Part shown: positions 7,853-15,370 of the stretch, piece after piece | Position numbering within the stretch: the stretch's first letter is position 1 | Layout of the letters: every line of letters begins with the position of its first letter | NCBI RefSeq assembly: GCF_000739995.1 | Contig: NZ_BBJX01000009.1 | Coordinates: 62,001-126,000 of the forward strand | Direction of reading: 5' to 3' | Length of the DNA stretch: 64,000 nt | Source: Comamonas granuli NBRC 101663 | Lineage (GTDB): Bacteria > Pseudomonadota > Gammaproteobacteria > Burkholderiales > Burkholderiaceae_C | The notes under the pieces: model-generated | What the model was told of the DNA's origin: nothing | The model's database searches: none | What the model saw: the letters and a program-made list of their open reading frames with translations, nothing else | Program-made: the position numbers and the translations under genes

Positions 7853-9414
7853 CCACCGGAACCCAGGGCCGGGAGGAGGGCCGCGATACCCTGAAGGTGC
7901 TGCTGCTGGTACTGGCCTGGCTGGCCTGCACGGCATGGATGCGCCCCTTGATGACGCCTGATGAAGGGCGGTACGTGGGGGTGGCCTGGGAAATGCTGCG
8001 CTCGGGAGATTGGTTGACGCCCACCCTCAATGGGCTGCCGTTTTTTCACAAGCCTCCCCTGTTCTATTGGCTTGCTGGGGCCGCGCTGGCGCTGGCGGGT
8101 TCCGTGGAAATCGCCGGGCGTGTGCCCGCGCTGCTGGGCGCTACTCTGGGCGCCCTGTCGCTGTATGTGTTTACGCGGCATTGGTGCGGGCGGCCGTTGG
8201 CGCGGCGCGTGCTGTGGGTCCTGCTGGCGCAGCCGCTTTTTTTCGTGGGCGCTCAGTTCGCCAACCTCGACATGCTGGTCGCGGGCTGCATCACTGCCAC
8301 GGTGCTGGCACTGGCGCATGCCGCGCTGCGCCTGGAGGCGCACCAAGACCACCGCGGGGCCTTGCTCCTGGGTTACGCGCTCGCGGGCATGGGGCTGCTG
8401 GCCAAGGGGCTGATCGGCCTGGTGATTCCCGCGCTGGTCCTGGGCTTGTGGCTGGCGGTGCGCCGGCGCTGGGCCACTGCCTGGGCCCTGGTGTCGCTTG
8501 CGGGCATGCTCGTGCTGCTGCTGGTGGCCGCGCCATGGTTTGTCGCTATGCAGTCCCGGTTTGCGGATTTCGGGCACTATTTTTTTTTGGTCCAGCATTT
8601 CCAGCGCTATGCGGGCGGGGGGTTCAACAATGCCATGCCGCTGTGGTTCTACCCCGTTCTCGTGGCCGTCTGCAGCATGCCATGCTTGTTTTGGGGGGGC
8701 GCGGCCCTTCGGCGCACCGGCACCGCGGGCCAGACCGAGCCCCATGCTGCAGTGCGTTGGCTCATGGTGCTGGCGGTGGTGGCCGTGGTGGGCTTCTTTT
8801 CCCTCCCGAAATCCAAGCTCGTCGGCTATATCCTGCCTGCGGTCCCGCCGCTGGCCTGGTGGATGGCCGATGCCAGCCAGGTGCTCGTGACGACCCGCTG
8901 GCGCTGCCATCTCTGGCGCGCCAGTGTGGCGGTCAGCGGCCTGCTGGGCTTGGCGGTGGTACTGGCCATCGCCCACGATGGGCGGCACACGACGCGGCTG
9001 TTCGGCCTGGCGCTGGGGGCGCAGCATGTCCAGGGCCAGCCCGTGTACATGCTGGAAGATTATTTCTATGACGTGCCGTTCTATGCGCACCTTGGGGAGC
9101 CCGTGCGCGTCGTTGCCGACTGGCGCGCGCCCGGGGAGCGCTTGCGTGACGACTGGCGAAAGGAGCTCGCCGACGCCGCGAGGTTTGATGACTCCATGGC
9201 CCGGCGCGTTTTGCTGCGCCCCGCGCAACTGCCTGCGGCGCTCGCTTGCGCCCCCGTCAGCTGGGTGATGGCCAGGACGTCGGTGCGGGAGCGTTACCCT
9301 GTGCTTGCCCGTGCCCAGGAGGTGTACAGCGTCCAGGGCAGGTCGCTGTGGCGCGTGCAGTCCGCGGATGGGCTCAGTGCTGCGGATTGCGCAGGAATGC
9401 CCAATGGCGGCTGA
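7849..9414 (+). CDS. ArnT-like glycosyltransferase (GT39/PMT family)
   Basis: A 521-residue integral membrane enzyme expected to transfer a sugar from undecaprenyl phosphate to a periplasmic acceptor. A first helix at about 16-32 precedes TPDEGRYVGVAWEML (37-51), whose D38-E39 match the catalytic DE of ArnT, and FFHKPPLFYWLAG follows as in ArnT (KPPL.YW). About eleven more hydrophobic segments run to residue about 390, then a periplasmic C-terminal domain. The start overlaps the GT2 stop by 4 bp. The gene has unusually long homopolymers for this genome, including nine T (8580-8588), seven T near 8237 and seven G near 8693. The 3' end overlaps the convergent gtrA-like gene by 41 bp. Confidence 0.9.
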   Translation: MTTGTQGREEGRDTLKVLLLVLAWLACTAWMRPLMTPDEGRYVGVAWEMLRSGDWLTPTLNGLPFFHKPPLFYWLAGAALALAGSVEIAGRVPALLGATLGALSLYVFTRHWCGRPLARRVLWVLLAQPLFFVGAQFANLDMLVAGCITATVLALAHAALRLEAHQDHRGALLLGYALAGMGLLAKGLIGLVIPALVLGLWLAVRRRWATAWALVSLAGMLVLLLVAAPWFVAMQSRFADFGHYFFLVQHFQRYAGGGFNNAMPLWFYPVLVAVCSMPCLFWGGAALRRTGTAGQTEPHAAVRWLMVLAVVAVVGFFSLPKSKLVGYILPAVPPLAWWMADASQVLVTTRWRCHLWRASVAVSGLLGLAVVLAIAHDGRHTTRLFGLALGAQHVQGQPVYMLEDYFYDVPFYAHLGEPVRVVADWRAPGERLRDDWRKELADAARFDDSMARRVLLRPAQLPAALACAPVSWVMARTSVRERYPVLARAQEVYSVQGRSLWRVQSADGLSAADCAGMPNGG

Positions 9415-9808
9415 GCACGTAGGTCAGGCCGGCGACGCCAGCGAGCACCAGGGCCAGCAAGAGGTCGTATCGCAGGCCGGACCAGCGCAGCAGCAGTGCG
9501 TATGCGGTTTCGTTGACGGCAAAGCCACCGGCGGAAATGAGGAAAAATCGGGCAGCCGCCTGGCCCAGGCGATTGCCGTGCCCGCGAAAACTCAGCAAAT
9601 GGTGACCGGCAAACGACACCGCAAGGGCGACCAGCCACCCCATGACGTTTGCCCGCAGCGGGGGCAGCCCGGCATAGGCCACGCTGGCCGTGGCAACAGT
9701 CCAGTGGACGGCGGCTGCACAGCTTCCCACCACGATGAACCAGGCCACGTGGCCGGCCTGGCGGCGCACTAGGAGCACGGAGCGATGGCGGTAGTCAACG
9801 GGATGCAT
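9374..9808 (-). CDS. GtrA-like membrane protein (possible lipid-linked sugar flippase)
   Basis: A 144-residue protein with four predicted membrane helices (about 22-45, 53-75, 85-108, 115-137), as in the GtrA/DPMS family proposed to flip polyprenyl-phosphate sugars. VGSCAAAVHW, the FAGHHLLSFRG loop and LSRHWAFLR at the C-terminus match GtrA signatures (RyWvF). It lies antisense within the glycan module: its 3' end overlaps the ArnT-like gene by 41 bp and its ATG at 9808 overlaps the start of the divergent deacetylase gene by 24 bp. Its promoter must therefore lie inside the deacetylase gene. Function is inferred from family and context. Confidence 0.85.
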   Translation of the reverse strand: MHPVDYRHRSVLLVRRQAGHVAWFIVVGSCAAAVHWTVATASVAYAGLPPLRANVMGWLVALAVSFAGHHLLSFRGHGNRLGQAAARFFLISAGGFAVNETAYALLLRWSGLRYDLLLALVLAGVAGLTYVLSRHWAFLRNPQH

Positions 9809-10666
9809 GCAGCGGCGCAGCATAGCAGCAGCAGGCGGCGCATCAGTGTGTGCGTGGACGATTTTGGAATGCATGCGGGCGTGAACGCAGCGGCAGTCCA
9901 ATTGGCCGCACGCGGGCGGGTGCAGGCGGCGTCGGCACTGGTGGGCGGGCCGGCGTGGAAGCGTGGTGTCGCGCTGCTGCGCAGCCTGGGGGCCGACGCG
10001 CCGGAGGTGGGCCTGCACCTGGATTTGACGGAATTCCCCTGCCACCCGGGCATGCGCTTTGGGTTGACGGGCTTGGTCGCGCGTGCCTATGGGCGTGGAT
10101 TGGACGGCGCGGCGCTGGCGCAGGAAATTGCGGCGCAGCTCGATGCCTTTGAAGCGGCCATGGGGCGCGCGCCGGATTACGTCGATGGCCATCAGCATGT
10201 CCATCAGCTTCCCATGGTGCGCGATGCCCTGGTGGCGGAGCTGGTGCGCCGGTATCCGTTGCGCCGCCCTTGGCTGCGCGCCACGCGCAGCCCGCCCTGG
10301 AGCGCCCACGGCGATGGGCCCACGGCCTGCAAGAGCCATGTGATCTCGCTCCTGGGCTCTCGGGGGCTGGCACAACTGGCCCGGCGCAGCGGCTTGCCGC
10401 AGAACGGGCGCCTCCTCGGTGTCTATGGCTTTGGCGGGACGGCCGCGCAGTACCGCGACCGGCTCCAGCGCTGGCTGGCCTGCGCACGGGACGGCGACCT
10501 GCTCATGAGCCATGCCAGCCTGCAGTCCCTACCGGGCGATGCCTTGGCCGCGGCCCGGTACAACGAATACTGCGTTCTCGATGCCTCCACGTTGGACGCT
10601 TTGCTGGAGGCGGCCGGGGTGGTGCTGCGCCCCATGGGTGAAATCTTGGCCACACCCGCACCGTGA
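9785..10666 (+). CDS. ChbG/YdjC/HpnK-family carbohydrate deacetylase
   Basis: A 293-residue metal-dependent deacetylase-like protein. VCVDDFGMHAGVN (about 22-34) supplies the catalytic/metal aspartates and DYVDGHQHVHQLPMVRDAL the histidine pair, the two family hallmarks. The YdjC/ChbG family removes N-acetyl groups from GlcNAc-containing substrates. An AGGAG at 9771-9775 lies nine bases before the ATG at 9785, supporting this start; ATG 9803 is an alternative. Beside GT2, ArnT-like and GtrA-like genes it fits a role in deacetylating a lipid-linked HexNAc to expose a free amine. No secretion signal is visible, so action on the cytoplasmic side is likely. No closely following plus-strand gene. 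Confidence 0.9.
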   Translation: MAVVNGMHAAAQHSSSRRRISVCVDDFGMHAGVNAAAVQLAARGRVQAASALVGGPAWKRGVALLRSLGADAPEVGLHLDLTEFPCHPGMRFGLTGLVARAYGRGLDGAALAQEIAAQLDAFEAAMGRAPDYVDGHQHVHQLPMVRDALVAELVRRYPLRRPWLRATRSPPWSAHGDGPTACKSHVISLLGSRGLAQLARRSGLPQNGRLLGVYGFGGTAAQYRDRLQRWLACARDGDLLMSHASLQSLPGDALAAARYNEYCVLDASTLDALLEAAGVVLRPMGEILATPAP

Positions 10667-10773
10667 ATCCTCCGGTTTCGGGGCAGCCGGTCCCGATCAC
10701 CCAGGATCGCCGGCCTGCACGCTTGCACAAGCCTCTTTCCCGGCGGAGCGGGCCGTGGAAAGGCCCCTTGGCT

Positions 10774-11337
10774 TCAAGATGGCCCGGGCGCCGCGCCCAG
10801 CATCCGCTCTGCCTGCTGCAGGGCGCTTGCCAGCAGGGCCTCGCGTTCGGGCCCCGGCGGCAGGGCCCGGGCTACCAGCACGGCGCCTGCCAGTTGCGCC
10901 ATCAGCGCCCAGGCGGTGGCATCGTCGCCTGTCAGATCGCGCAGCCGGGCCTGGAGTTCGCCAATGCCCTGCGCGAAGACCTGGCGTGTGGCGGCATCGG
11001 CCCGCGCGATTTCGGACGCCAGGGCGGGCAGCGCACAGCCTGAGCCGGGGTGCTCCACATGCGCCGCACTGAGGTAGCGGCGCAAGACCTCCAGCGCCTG
11101 CTCCCGCGTGGGGGCTGCGAACCGCTTGGCAGAGCGCTGCAGTTCGTTTTCCACAATGGCTTTGAGCAGCTCGTTTTTGGAACGGAAGTGGGCATAGAAA
11201 GCCCCCGAGGTCAGCCCGGCAGCCGCCATCAGGCTGTCGACGCCGCTGGCCGCAAAGCCTTTTTGCTTGGCCAGGGCGCCCGTGGCTTGTACGAGGCGCG
11301 AGCGGGCCTCTTCCTTGTGGGTGGGGGCGTAGCGCAT
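10774..11337 (-). CDS. TetR-family transcriptional regulator
   Basis: A 187-residue repressor with an N-terminal HTH; LMAAAGLTSGAFYAHFRSKNELL at about 35-57 is the turn and recognition helix with the usual YAHF. The C-terminal part is the helical ligand and dimer domain (family of VirR/AcrR-like regulators). MRYAPTHKEEARSRLV is the standard N-terminus for this subgroup, so the ATG at 11337 is preferred; an upstream ATG at 11379 is possible but neither has a clear Shine-Dalgarno. It is divergent from an SDR/DsbA-isomerase operon, and the gap holds two tandem palindromes overlapping the operon promoter. The sequence therefore suggests local repression relieved by an aromatic or other small ligand. 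Confidence 0.93.
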   Translation of the reverse strand: MRYAPTHKEEARSRLVQATGALAKQKGFAASGVDSLMAAAGLTSGAFYAHFRSKNELLKAIVENELQRSAKRFAAPTREQALEVLRRYLSAAHVEHPGSGCALPALASEIARADAATRQVFAQGIGELQARLRDLTGDDATAWALMAQLAGAVLVARALPPGPEREALLASALQQAERMLGAAPGPS

Positions 11338-11373
11338 GGCGTTGGGTTCGATTCGGCGGTTTTGCAACAGTGT

Positions 11374-11414
11374 TTGCATTGTTGCATAACGCTCGTTACT
11401 ATAACGATCGTTAT
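11374..11414 (+). promoter_or_regulatory. SDR operon promoter with two tandem TetR operators
   Basis: -35 TTGCAT (11374-11379), 17-bp spacer, -10 TACTAT (11397-11402). Two palindromes overlap it: TAACGCTCGTTA (11387-11398, imperfect only at the central CT) and the perfect ATAACGATCGTTAT (11401-11414), centres 15 bp apart. A GGAG lies just before the ATG at 11431. Confidence 0.75.
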
Positions 11415-11430
11415 TTCAACTGGAGAAAAA

Positions 11431-12177
11431 ATGAAGACAACCCTGGACCATCGCGAAGACCGTGCGGCCCTCATCATCGGCGCCGGGGACGCCACGGGCG
11501 GCGCCATCGCCCGGCGCTTCGCGCGTGAAGGGCTGATCGCCTGCGTCACGCGCCGCACGGCCGACAAGCTCACCCCCCTGGTGCAGGAGATCACCGCCGC
11601 AGGGGGGCGTGCCCATGGTTTTGCTTCCGACGCGCGCAAGGAGGACGAGGTCGCGAAGCTCGTGGACGACATCGAGCGCGACATCGCGCCCATCGAGGTC
11701 ATGGTGTTCAACATTGGCGCCAACGTGCCCTGCAGCATCCTCGACGAAACCGCGCGCAAGTACTTCAAGATCTGGGAGATGGCCTGCTTCAGCGGCTTCC
11801 TCGTGGGGCGCGAGGTGGCGCGGCGCATGGTGGCGCGCGGGCGCGGCACCATCATCTACACCGGCGCCACCGCCGGGCTGCGCGGCTCGGCGAACTTCGC
11901 CGCCTTTGCCGGCGCCAAGCATGCGCTGCGCGCGCTGGCCCAGAGCATGGCGCGCGAACTCGGGCCGAGGAACATCCACGTGGCCCACGTGGTGGTCGAT
12001 GGCGCCATCGACACCGACTTCATCCGCGAGACCTTCCCCGAGCGCTATGCGCTCAAGGACCAGGACGGCATCCTCAACCCCGACCACATCGCCGACAACT
12101 ACTGGCACCTGCACACCCAGCCGCGCGACGCCTGGACGCACGAGCTCGATCTGCGTCCCTGGATCGAGCGCTGGTGA
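11431..12177 (+). CDS. Short-chain dehydrogenase/reductase, non-canonical active site
   Basis: A 248-residue Rossmann protein. IIGAGDATGGAIARRFA (about 14-30) is the cofactor-binding turn, in the position of TGxxxGxG, and VFNIGAN is the NNAG-like strand. The catalytic tetrad is atypical: where YxxxK is expected the sequence is FAGAK (in NFAAFAGAKHALRALAQ), so Tyr is replaced by Phe, and the Ser position reads TGATAG with no Ser. The same FAAFA.AK...RALAQSMARELG pattern occurs in a recognised SDR subgroup, so it is probably not a sequencing error. It is the first gene of a TetR-controlled pair with a DsbA-like isomerase, with a 34-bp gap between them. Reaction unknown. Confidence 0.88.
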   Translation: MKTTLDHREDRAALIIGAGDATGGAIARRFAREGLIACVTRRTADKLTPLVQEITAAGGRAHGFASDARKEDEVAKLVDDIERDIAPIEVMVFNIGANVPCSILDETARKYFKIWEMACFSGFLVGREVARRMVARGRGTIIYTGATAGLRGSANFAAFAGAKHALRALAQSMARELGPRNIHVAHVVVDGAIDTDFIRETFPERYALKDQDGILNPDHIADNYWHLHTQPRDAWTHELDLRPWIERW

Positions 12178-12211
12178 ACCCCTTTCTCTTCCCCCCTTTT
12201 TTGGAGCAAGC

Positions 12212-12817
12212 ATGAGCACCACTGTGGAATTCCTCTTTGATGTCGGCAGTCCTTACACCTATCTGGCGTATCACCACCTGCCCAAGATGGCCCAGGCGCA
12301 TGGCGCGCAGATCGTCTGGACGCCGGTATTGCTGGGCGGCATCTTCCAGGCCACGGGCAACGCCAGCCCGGCCGAGGTGCCGGCCAAGAGCCTGTATTCG
12401 CAGACCGACCTGCAGCGCTGGGCGCGCAGCTACGGCGTGCCGTTTCGCATGAATCCGCACTTTCCCATCAACACCCTGGCGCTGATGCGTGGCGCCGTGG
12501 CGGCGCAGAGGCAGGGCGACGAGGTGCTGCAGCGCTATCTGGCGGCCATCTTCGGCGCCATGTTCGAGCAGCCGCGCAACCTGGGCGAGCCCGCCGTGGT
12601 CGGCGAAGTACTGGCCGCTGCGGGGTTCGATCCAGCGCAATTCCTGCAGTGGATCGCCGAGCCGGCCGTCAAGGACAGACTCAAGGAGAACACCGTGCGC
12701 GCCGTGGAGCGTGGTGTGTTCGGGGCGCCGACCTTCTTCGTGGGTCGGCAGATGTTCTGGGGCCAGGACCGGCTGGCCTTCGTGGACCAGGCGCTGGCCG
12801 CGGCAGAGGCCGCCTGA
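12212..12817 (+). CDS. 2-hydroxychromene-2-carboxylate isomerase-like protein (DsbA/GST-kappa fold)
   Basis: A 201-residue thioredoxin-fold protein. EFLFDVGSPYTYLAYHHLP at the N-terminus is the glutathione-site signature of HCCA isomerase/kappa GST, with Ser in place of the DsbA cysteine, and GVFGAPTFFVGRQMFWGQDRL near the C-terminus is the cis-Pro segment and binding loop. GGAG lies seven bases upstream of the ATG at 12212. Characterised members isomerise a naphthalene catabolite with glutathione, but many relatives have no known substrate. Coupling with the upstream SDR and TetR suggests a small xenobiotic or fatty-acid-related pathway. No other ring-degradation genes are nearby. Confidence 0.9.
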   Translation: MSTTVEFLFDVGSPYTYLAYHHLPKMAQAHGAQIVWTPVLLGGIFQATGNASPAEVPAKSLYSQTDLQRWARSYGVPFRMNPHFPINTLALMRGAVAAQRQGDEVLQRYLAAIFGAMFEQPRNLGEPAVVGEVLAAAGFDPAQFLQWIAEPAVKDRLKENTVRAVERGVFGAPTFFVGRQMFWGQDRLAFVDQALAAAEAA

Positions 12818-12965
12818 CGCCGAGCATCGGGTTTTTCCGCTACCAGATCAGCTTCAAGCTGCTCAAGGCATGAATGGCTGCTGGCCCATGCTGTGCCGAA
12901 TCTTTGAGCGGTTGCCAGAACCGCTGGAGGCGCCGACCGGCGTCGATGGCGGAGAGGCTACAGCC

Positions 12966-13035
12966 CTTCTGCTCCTGAAAACATAGCTGCTAGCGCTTGC
13001 TCCATAAGCGATAGAGCCCGATTTCTTCCTGAAAA
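12966..13035 (-). repeat. Dispersed palindromic repeat, copy 2 (intergenic)
   Basis: Reverse-orientation copy between two convergent genes. Read on the minus strand it has the ATCGGGCTCTATCGC side, TTATGGAGCAAGCGCTAGC core and AGCTATGTTTTCAGGAGCA end. Confidence 0.78.
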
Positions 13036-14100
13036 TCACTGCGGATGCTTGTCCGCCTCCGACGTGAACGCATCGGCGTAAAACTCCTCGCTCGGCAGGC
13101 CGCGCTGCGTGGTGTACGCGGTGCGGGCGGAGTCGACGACGATGGGGGCGCCGCAGGCGTACACCTGGTGGCCCGAGAGGTCGGCAAAGTCCTCCAGCAC
13201 GGCCTGGTGCACAAAGCCGGTGCGGCCGCTCCAGGCGTCCTCGGGCAGGGCGTCGGAGACCACGGGCACGTAGCGCAGTTGGGGCATGTGGGCGGCCTGC
13301 TCGCGCACCCAGGCGTCCAGGTACAGGTCGGCCGGGCGGCGGCCGCCCCAGTAAAAGTGGGTCGGCCGGTTGATGCCCTTGTGGCGCAGGTGTTCGATGA
13401 TGGCCTTGATGGGCGCAAACCCCGTGCCCGAGGCCAGCAGCACGATGGGCTTGCTCGAATCCTCGCGCAGGTAGAAGCTGCCGAACGGGCCTTCGATGCG
13501 CAGGATCTCCTTCTCCTTCATGGCGCCGAACACATGGTCGGTAAAGCGCCCCCCGGGCATGTGGCGGATGTGCAGTTCGATGCCGGGCGCCTGCGCCTGC
13601 GTGTGCGGTGCGTTGGCCATGGAGTAGGCGCGGCGTGCGCCGTCGCGCAGCACGAATTCCACGTACTGCCCGGCGTGGTAGCGGAAGGTGTCGGCCGCGG
13701 GCAGTTGCAGTTGCAGTTGCATCACGTCGACTGAGCGGCGCTGCAGCGTGCTCACGCGCACGGGCAGCTTCTTGATGGGGTAGGCGCTTTCGTCCGTCAC
13801 CTGGCGCGACTCGATGGCCACCGGCGTCTGCGCCACGCCGCAGCAGGTCAGGATCCAGCCCGCGGCCTCCTCCTCGGCGCTCAGCGCCTTGTCCTGGTGC
13901 GTGCCGTGCACCACGGAGCCTTCGAGCTTGCGGCATTTGCACGAGCCGCAGGCGCCGTCCTTGCAGCCATAGGGCAGGCCCACGCCGGCGCGGATGGCGG
14001 CGGCCAGGATGGTCTCGCCCGGCTGGGCGTCAAAGCTGCGGCCGCTGGGCTGCACGGTGATGGTGTGGGGCAGGGCGGGCGTAGGCGCTGCGGAGGTCAT
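13036..14100 (-). CDS. 2Fe-2S/FAD NAD(P)H reductase (CDP-6-deoxy-delta-3,4-glucoseen reductase-like)
   Basis: A 354-residue electron-transfer protein. The N-terminal plant-type ferredoxin domain has YGCKDGACGSCKC with C46, C51 and C54 and a fourth Cys in ILTCCG (about 86). It is followed by an FAD domain with RRAYSMANAP (RxYS) and an NAD domain with LASGTGFAPIKAIIEHL and a C-terminal YACGAPIVVDSA. This ferredoxin-FAD-NAD order is that of AscD/Fre-type oxygenase reductases. The ATG at 14100 is preferred over one 30 bases upstream. No partner oxygenase or deoxysugar dehydratase is adjacent, so the physiological acceptor is unknown; Burkholderiales commonly carry this gene as a single unit. Confidence 0.9.
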   Translation of the reverse strand: MTSAAPTPALPHTITVQPSGRSFDAQPGETILAAAIRAGVGLPYGCKDGACGSCKCRKLEGSVVHGTHQDKALSAEEEAAGWILTCCGVAQTPVAIESRQVTDESAYPIKKLPVRVSTLQRRSVDVMQLQLQLPAADTFRYHAGQYVEFVLRDGARRAYSMANAPHTQAQAPGIELHIRHMPGGRFTDHVFGAMKEKEILRIEGPFGSFYLREDSSKPIVLLASGTGFAPIKAIIEHLRHKGINRPTHFYWGGRRPADLYLDAWVREQAAHMPQLRYVPVVSDALPEDAWSGRTGFVHQAVLEDFADLSGHQVYACGAPIVVDSARTAYTTQRGLPSEEFYADAFTSEADKHPQ

Positions 14101-14215
14101 GCTTTGGTTATCCTCGCGGGGGTCGAACACGGCAATGCCCCGAATTGTGCCCGCTGCCTTAAGCCCTTTCCCGTGTCCGGCCCTTGCCTATCCAGGGGTG
14201 TCCATCGGATTTTTC

Positions 14216-15157
14216 ATGAGCTCTGCCTCCTCCGCCTGTTCTCTGGGCGCCCTGCCTGCGCGTTTTCGGCGTGCACGGGTGCTCATCGTCGGCTGCGGCG
14301 ACGTGGGCACGCGCGTGGCGCGCGCCTTGCAGGCGCCCGCGGCGCGCCGCCCGCCCGTGCGTGTGCTGGCGCTGACCTCCAGCCCCGAGCGCCAGCCCAC
14401 CCTGCGCGCGCTGGGCATCACGCCGCTGTGCGGCAACCTGGACCAGGCCGCCAGCCTGCGGCGCCTGGCCGCCCTGGCCACGCATGTGCTGCACCTGGCG
14501 CCCCCGCCCGGCCAGGGCGAGCGCGACCCGCGCACCCTGGCGCTGGTGCGCGCGCTGCGCCGGCGCAGCCTGCCGGCGGCGCTGGTGTACGCCTCGACCA
14601 GCGGGGTGTACGGCGACTGCGGCGGCGCCCGGGTGACCGAGGCCCGGCCCGTGGCCCCGGCCACCGCGCGCGCCCGGCGCCGCGTGGATGCCGAGCGCGT
14701 GGTGCGCGCCTGGGGCCGCGCCAGCGGGGTGCGCGCCAGCATCCTGCGCGTGCCCGGCATCTATGCCCCCGACCGCGAGGGCGGCACGCCCGAAGCGCGC
14801 CTGCGCCGGGGCACGCCCGTGCTCACGCCCGAGGACGATGTGTACACCAACCACATCCACGCCGACGACCTGGCCCGCGCCTGCGTGGCCGCCCTGTGGC
14901 GCGGCGCCGCGCAGCGCGTGTACCACGCGAGCGACGACAGCGACCTGAAGATGGGCGACTACTTCGACCTGGCGGCGGGCCTGTACGGCCTGGTGCGCCC
15001 GCCGCGCATCCCGCGCGCCCAGGCGCAGGCCGAGATCGCCCCCATGCTGCTGAGCTTCATGAGCGAGTCGCGCCGCATGGACAACACGCGCCTGCGCCGC
15101 GAACTGCGTGTGCGCCTGCGCTACCCCACGGTGGTGCAGGGTTTGCGCACGGCCTGA
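14216..15157 (+). CDS. NAD(P)-binding extended SDR-like protein (YeeZ-type epimerase fold)
   Basis: A 313-residue Rossmann protein; VLIVGCGDVGTRVARALQ near residue 22 is the dinucleotide-binding glycine motif (GxGxxG). VYASTSGVYGDCGG in the middle is the Ser/Tyr region of extended SDRs, and IHADDLARACVAALWR matches the hADDla segment of NAD-dependent epimerase homologues such as YeeZ. The YxxxK lysine is not evident (ARARRRVDAER occupies the place), so it may not be an oxidoreductase. The ATG at 14216 is 115 bp from the divergent reductase gene. Very high GC and Arg content. Cytosolic; substrate unknown. Confidence 0.82.
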   Translation: MSSASSACSLGALPARFRRARVLIVGCGDVGTRVARALQAPAARRPPVRVLALTSSPERQPTLRALGITPLCGNLDQAASLRRLAALATHVLHLAPPPGQGERDPRTLALVRALRRRSLPAALVYASTSGVYGDCGGARVTEARPVAPATARARRRVDAERVVRAWGRASGVRASILRVPGIYAPDREGGTPEARLRRGTPVLTPEDDVYTNHIHADDLARACVAALWRGAAQRVYHASDDSDLKMGDYFDLAAGLYGLVRPPRIPRAQAQAEIAPMLLSFMSESRRMDNTRLRRELRVRLRYPTVVQGLRTA

Positions 15158-15370
15158 TCCACTACGCCCTGCTCCGGGGTTTTGTTCTCATGCGGGCCTT
15201 GGGGGCGTGGACGGCGGGCGGTCCCCCTTGCCCTCTCCAGCGGATGACCAGAGCACCCGTGGAGCGGGCTCCGCCCGGCCACTGGGTGCGTCCCCCTGCC
15301 CGCAGCGCGCAGCGCTGCGAGAGCGGGGGGAAGCGGCGTAGCCGCTCAGGGGGGTGTGCGCTAAGGTTCG
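15158..15370. repeat. GC-rich intergenic stretch with probable interspersed repeat
   Basis: No coding sequence is credible. The segment from about 15200 to 15360 contains GCTGCGAGAGCGGGGGGAAG and GGCGTAGCCGCTCAGGGGGG, a pattern I recognise as a recurrent intergenic sequence in Comamonadaceae. It occurs once here, so repeat status is from memory rather than from this window. Confidence 0.35.
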
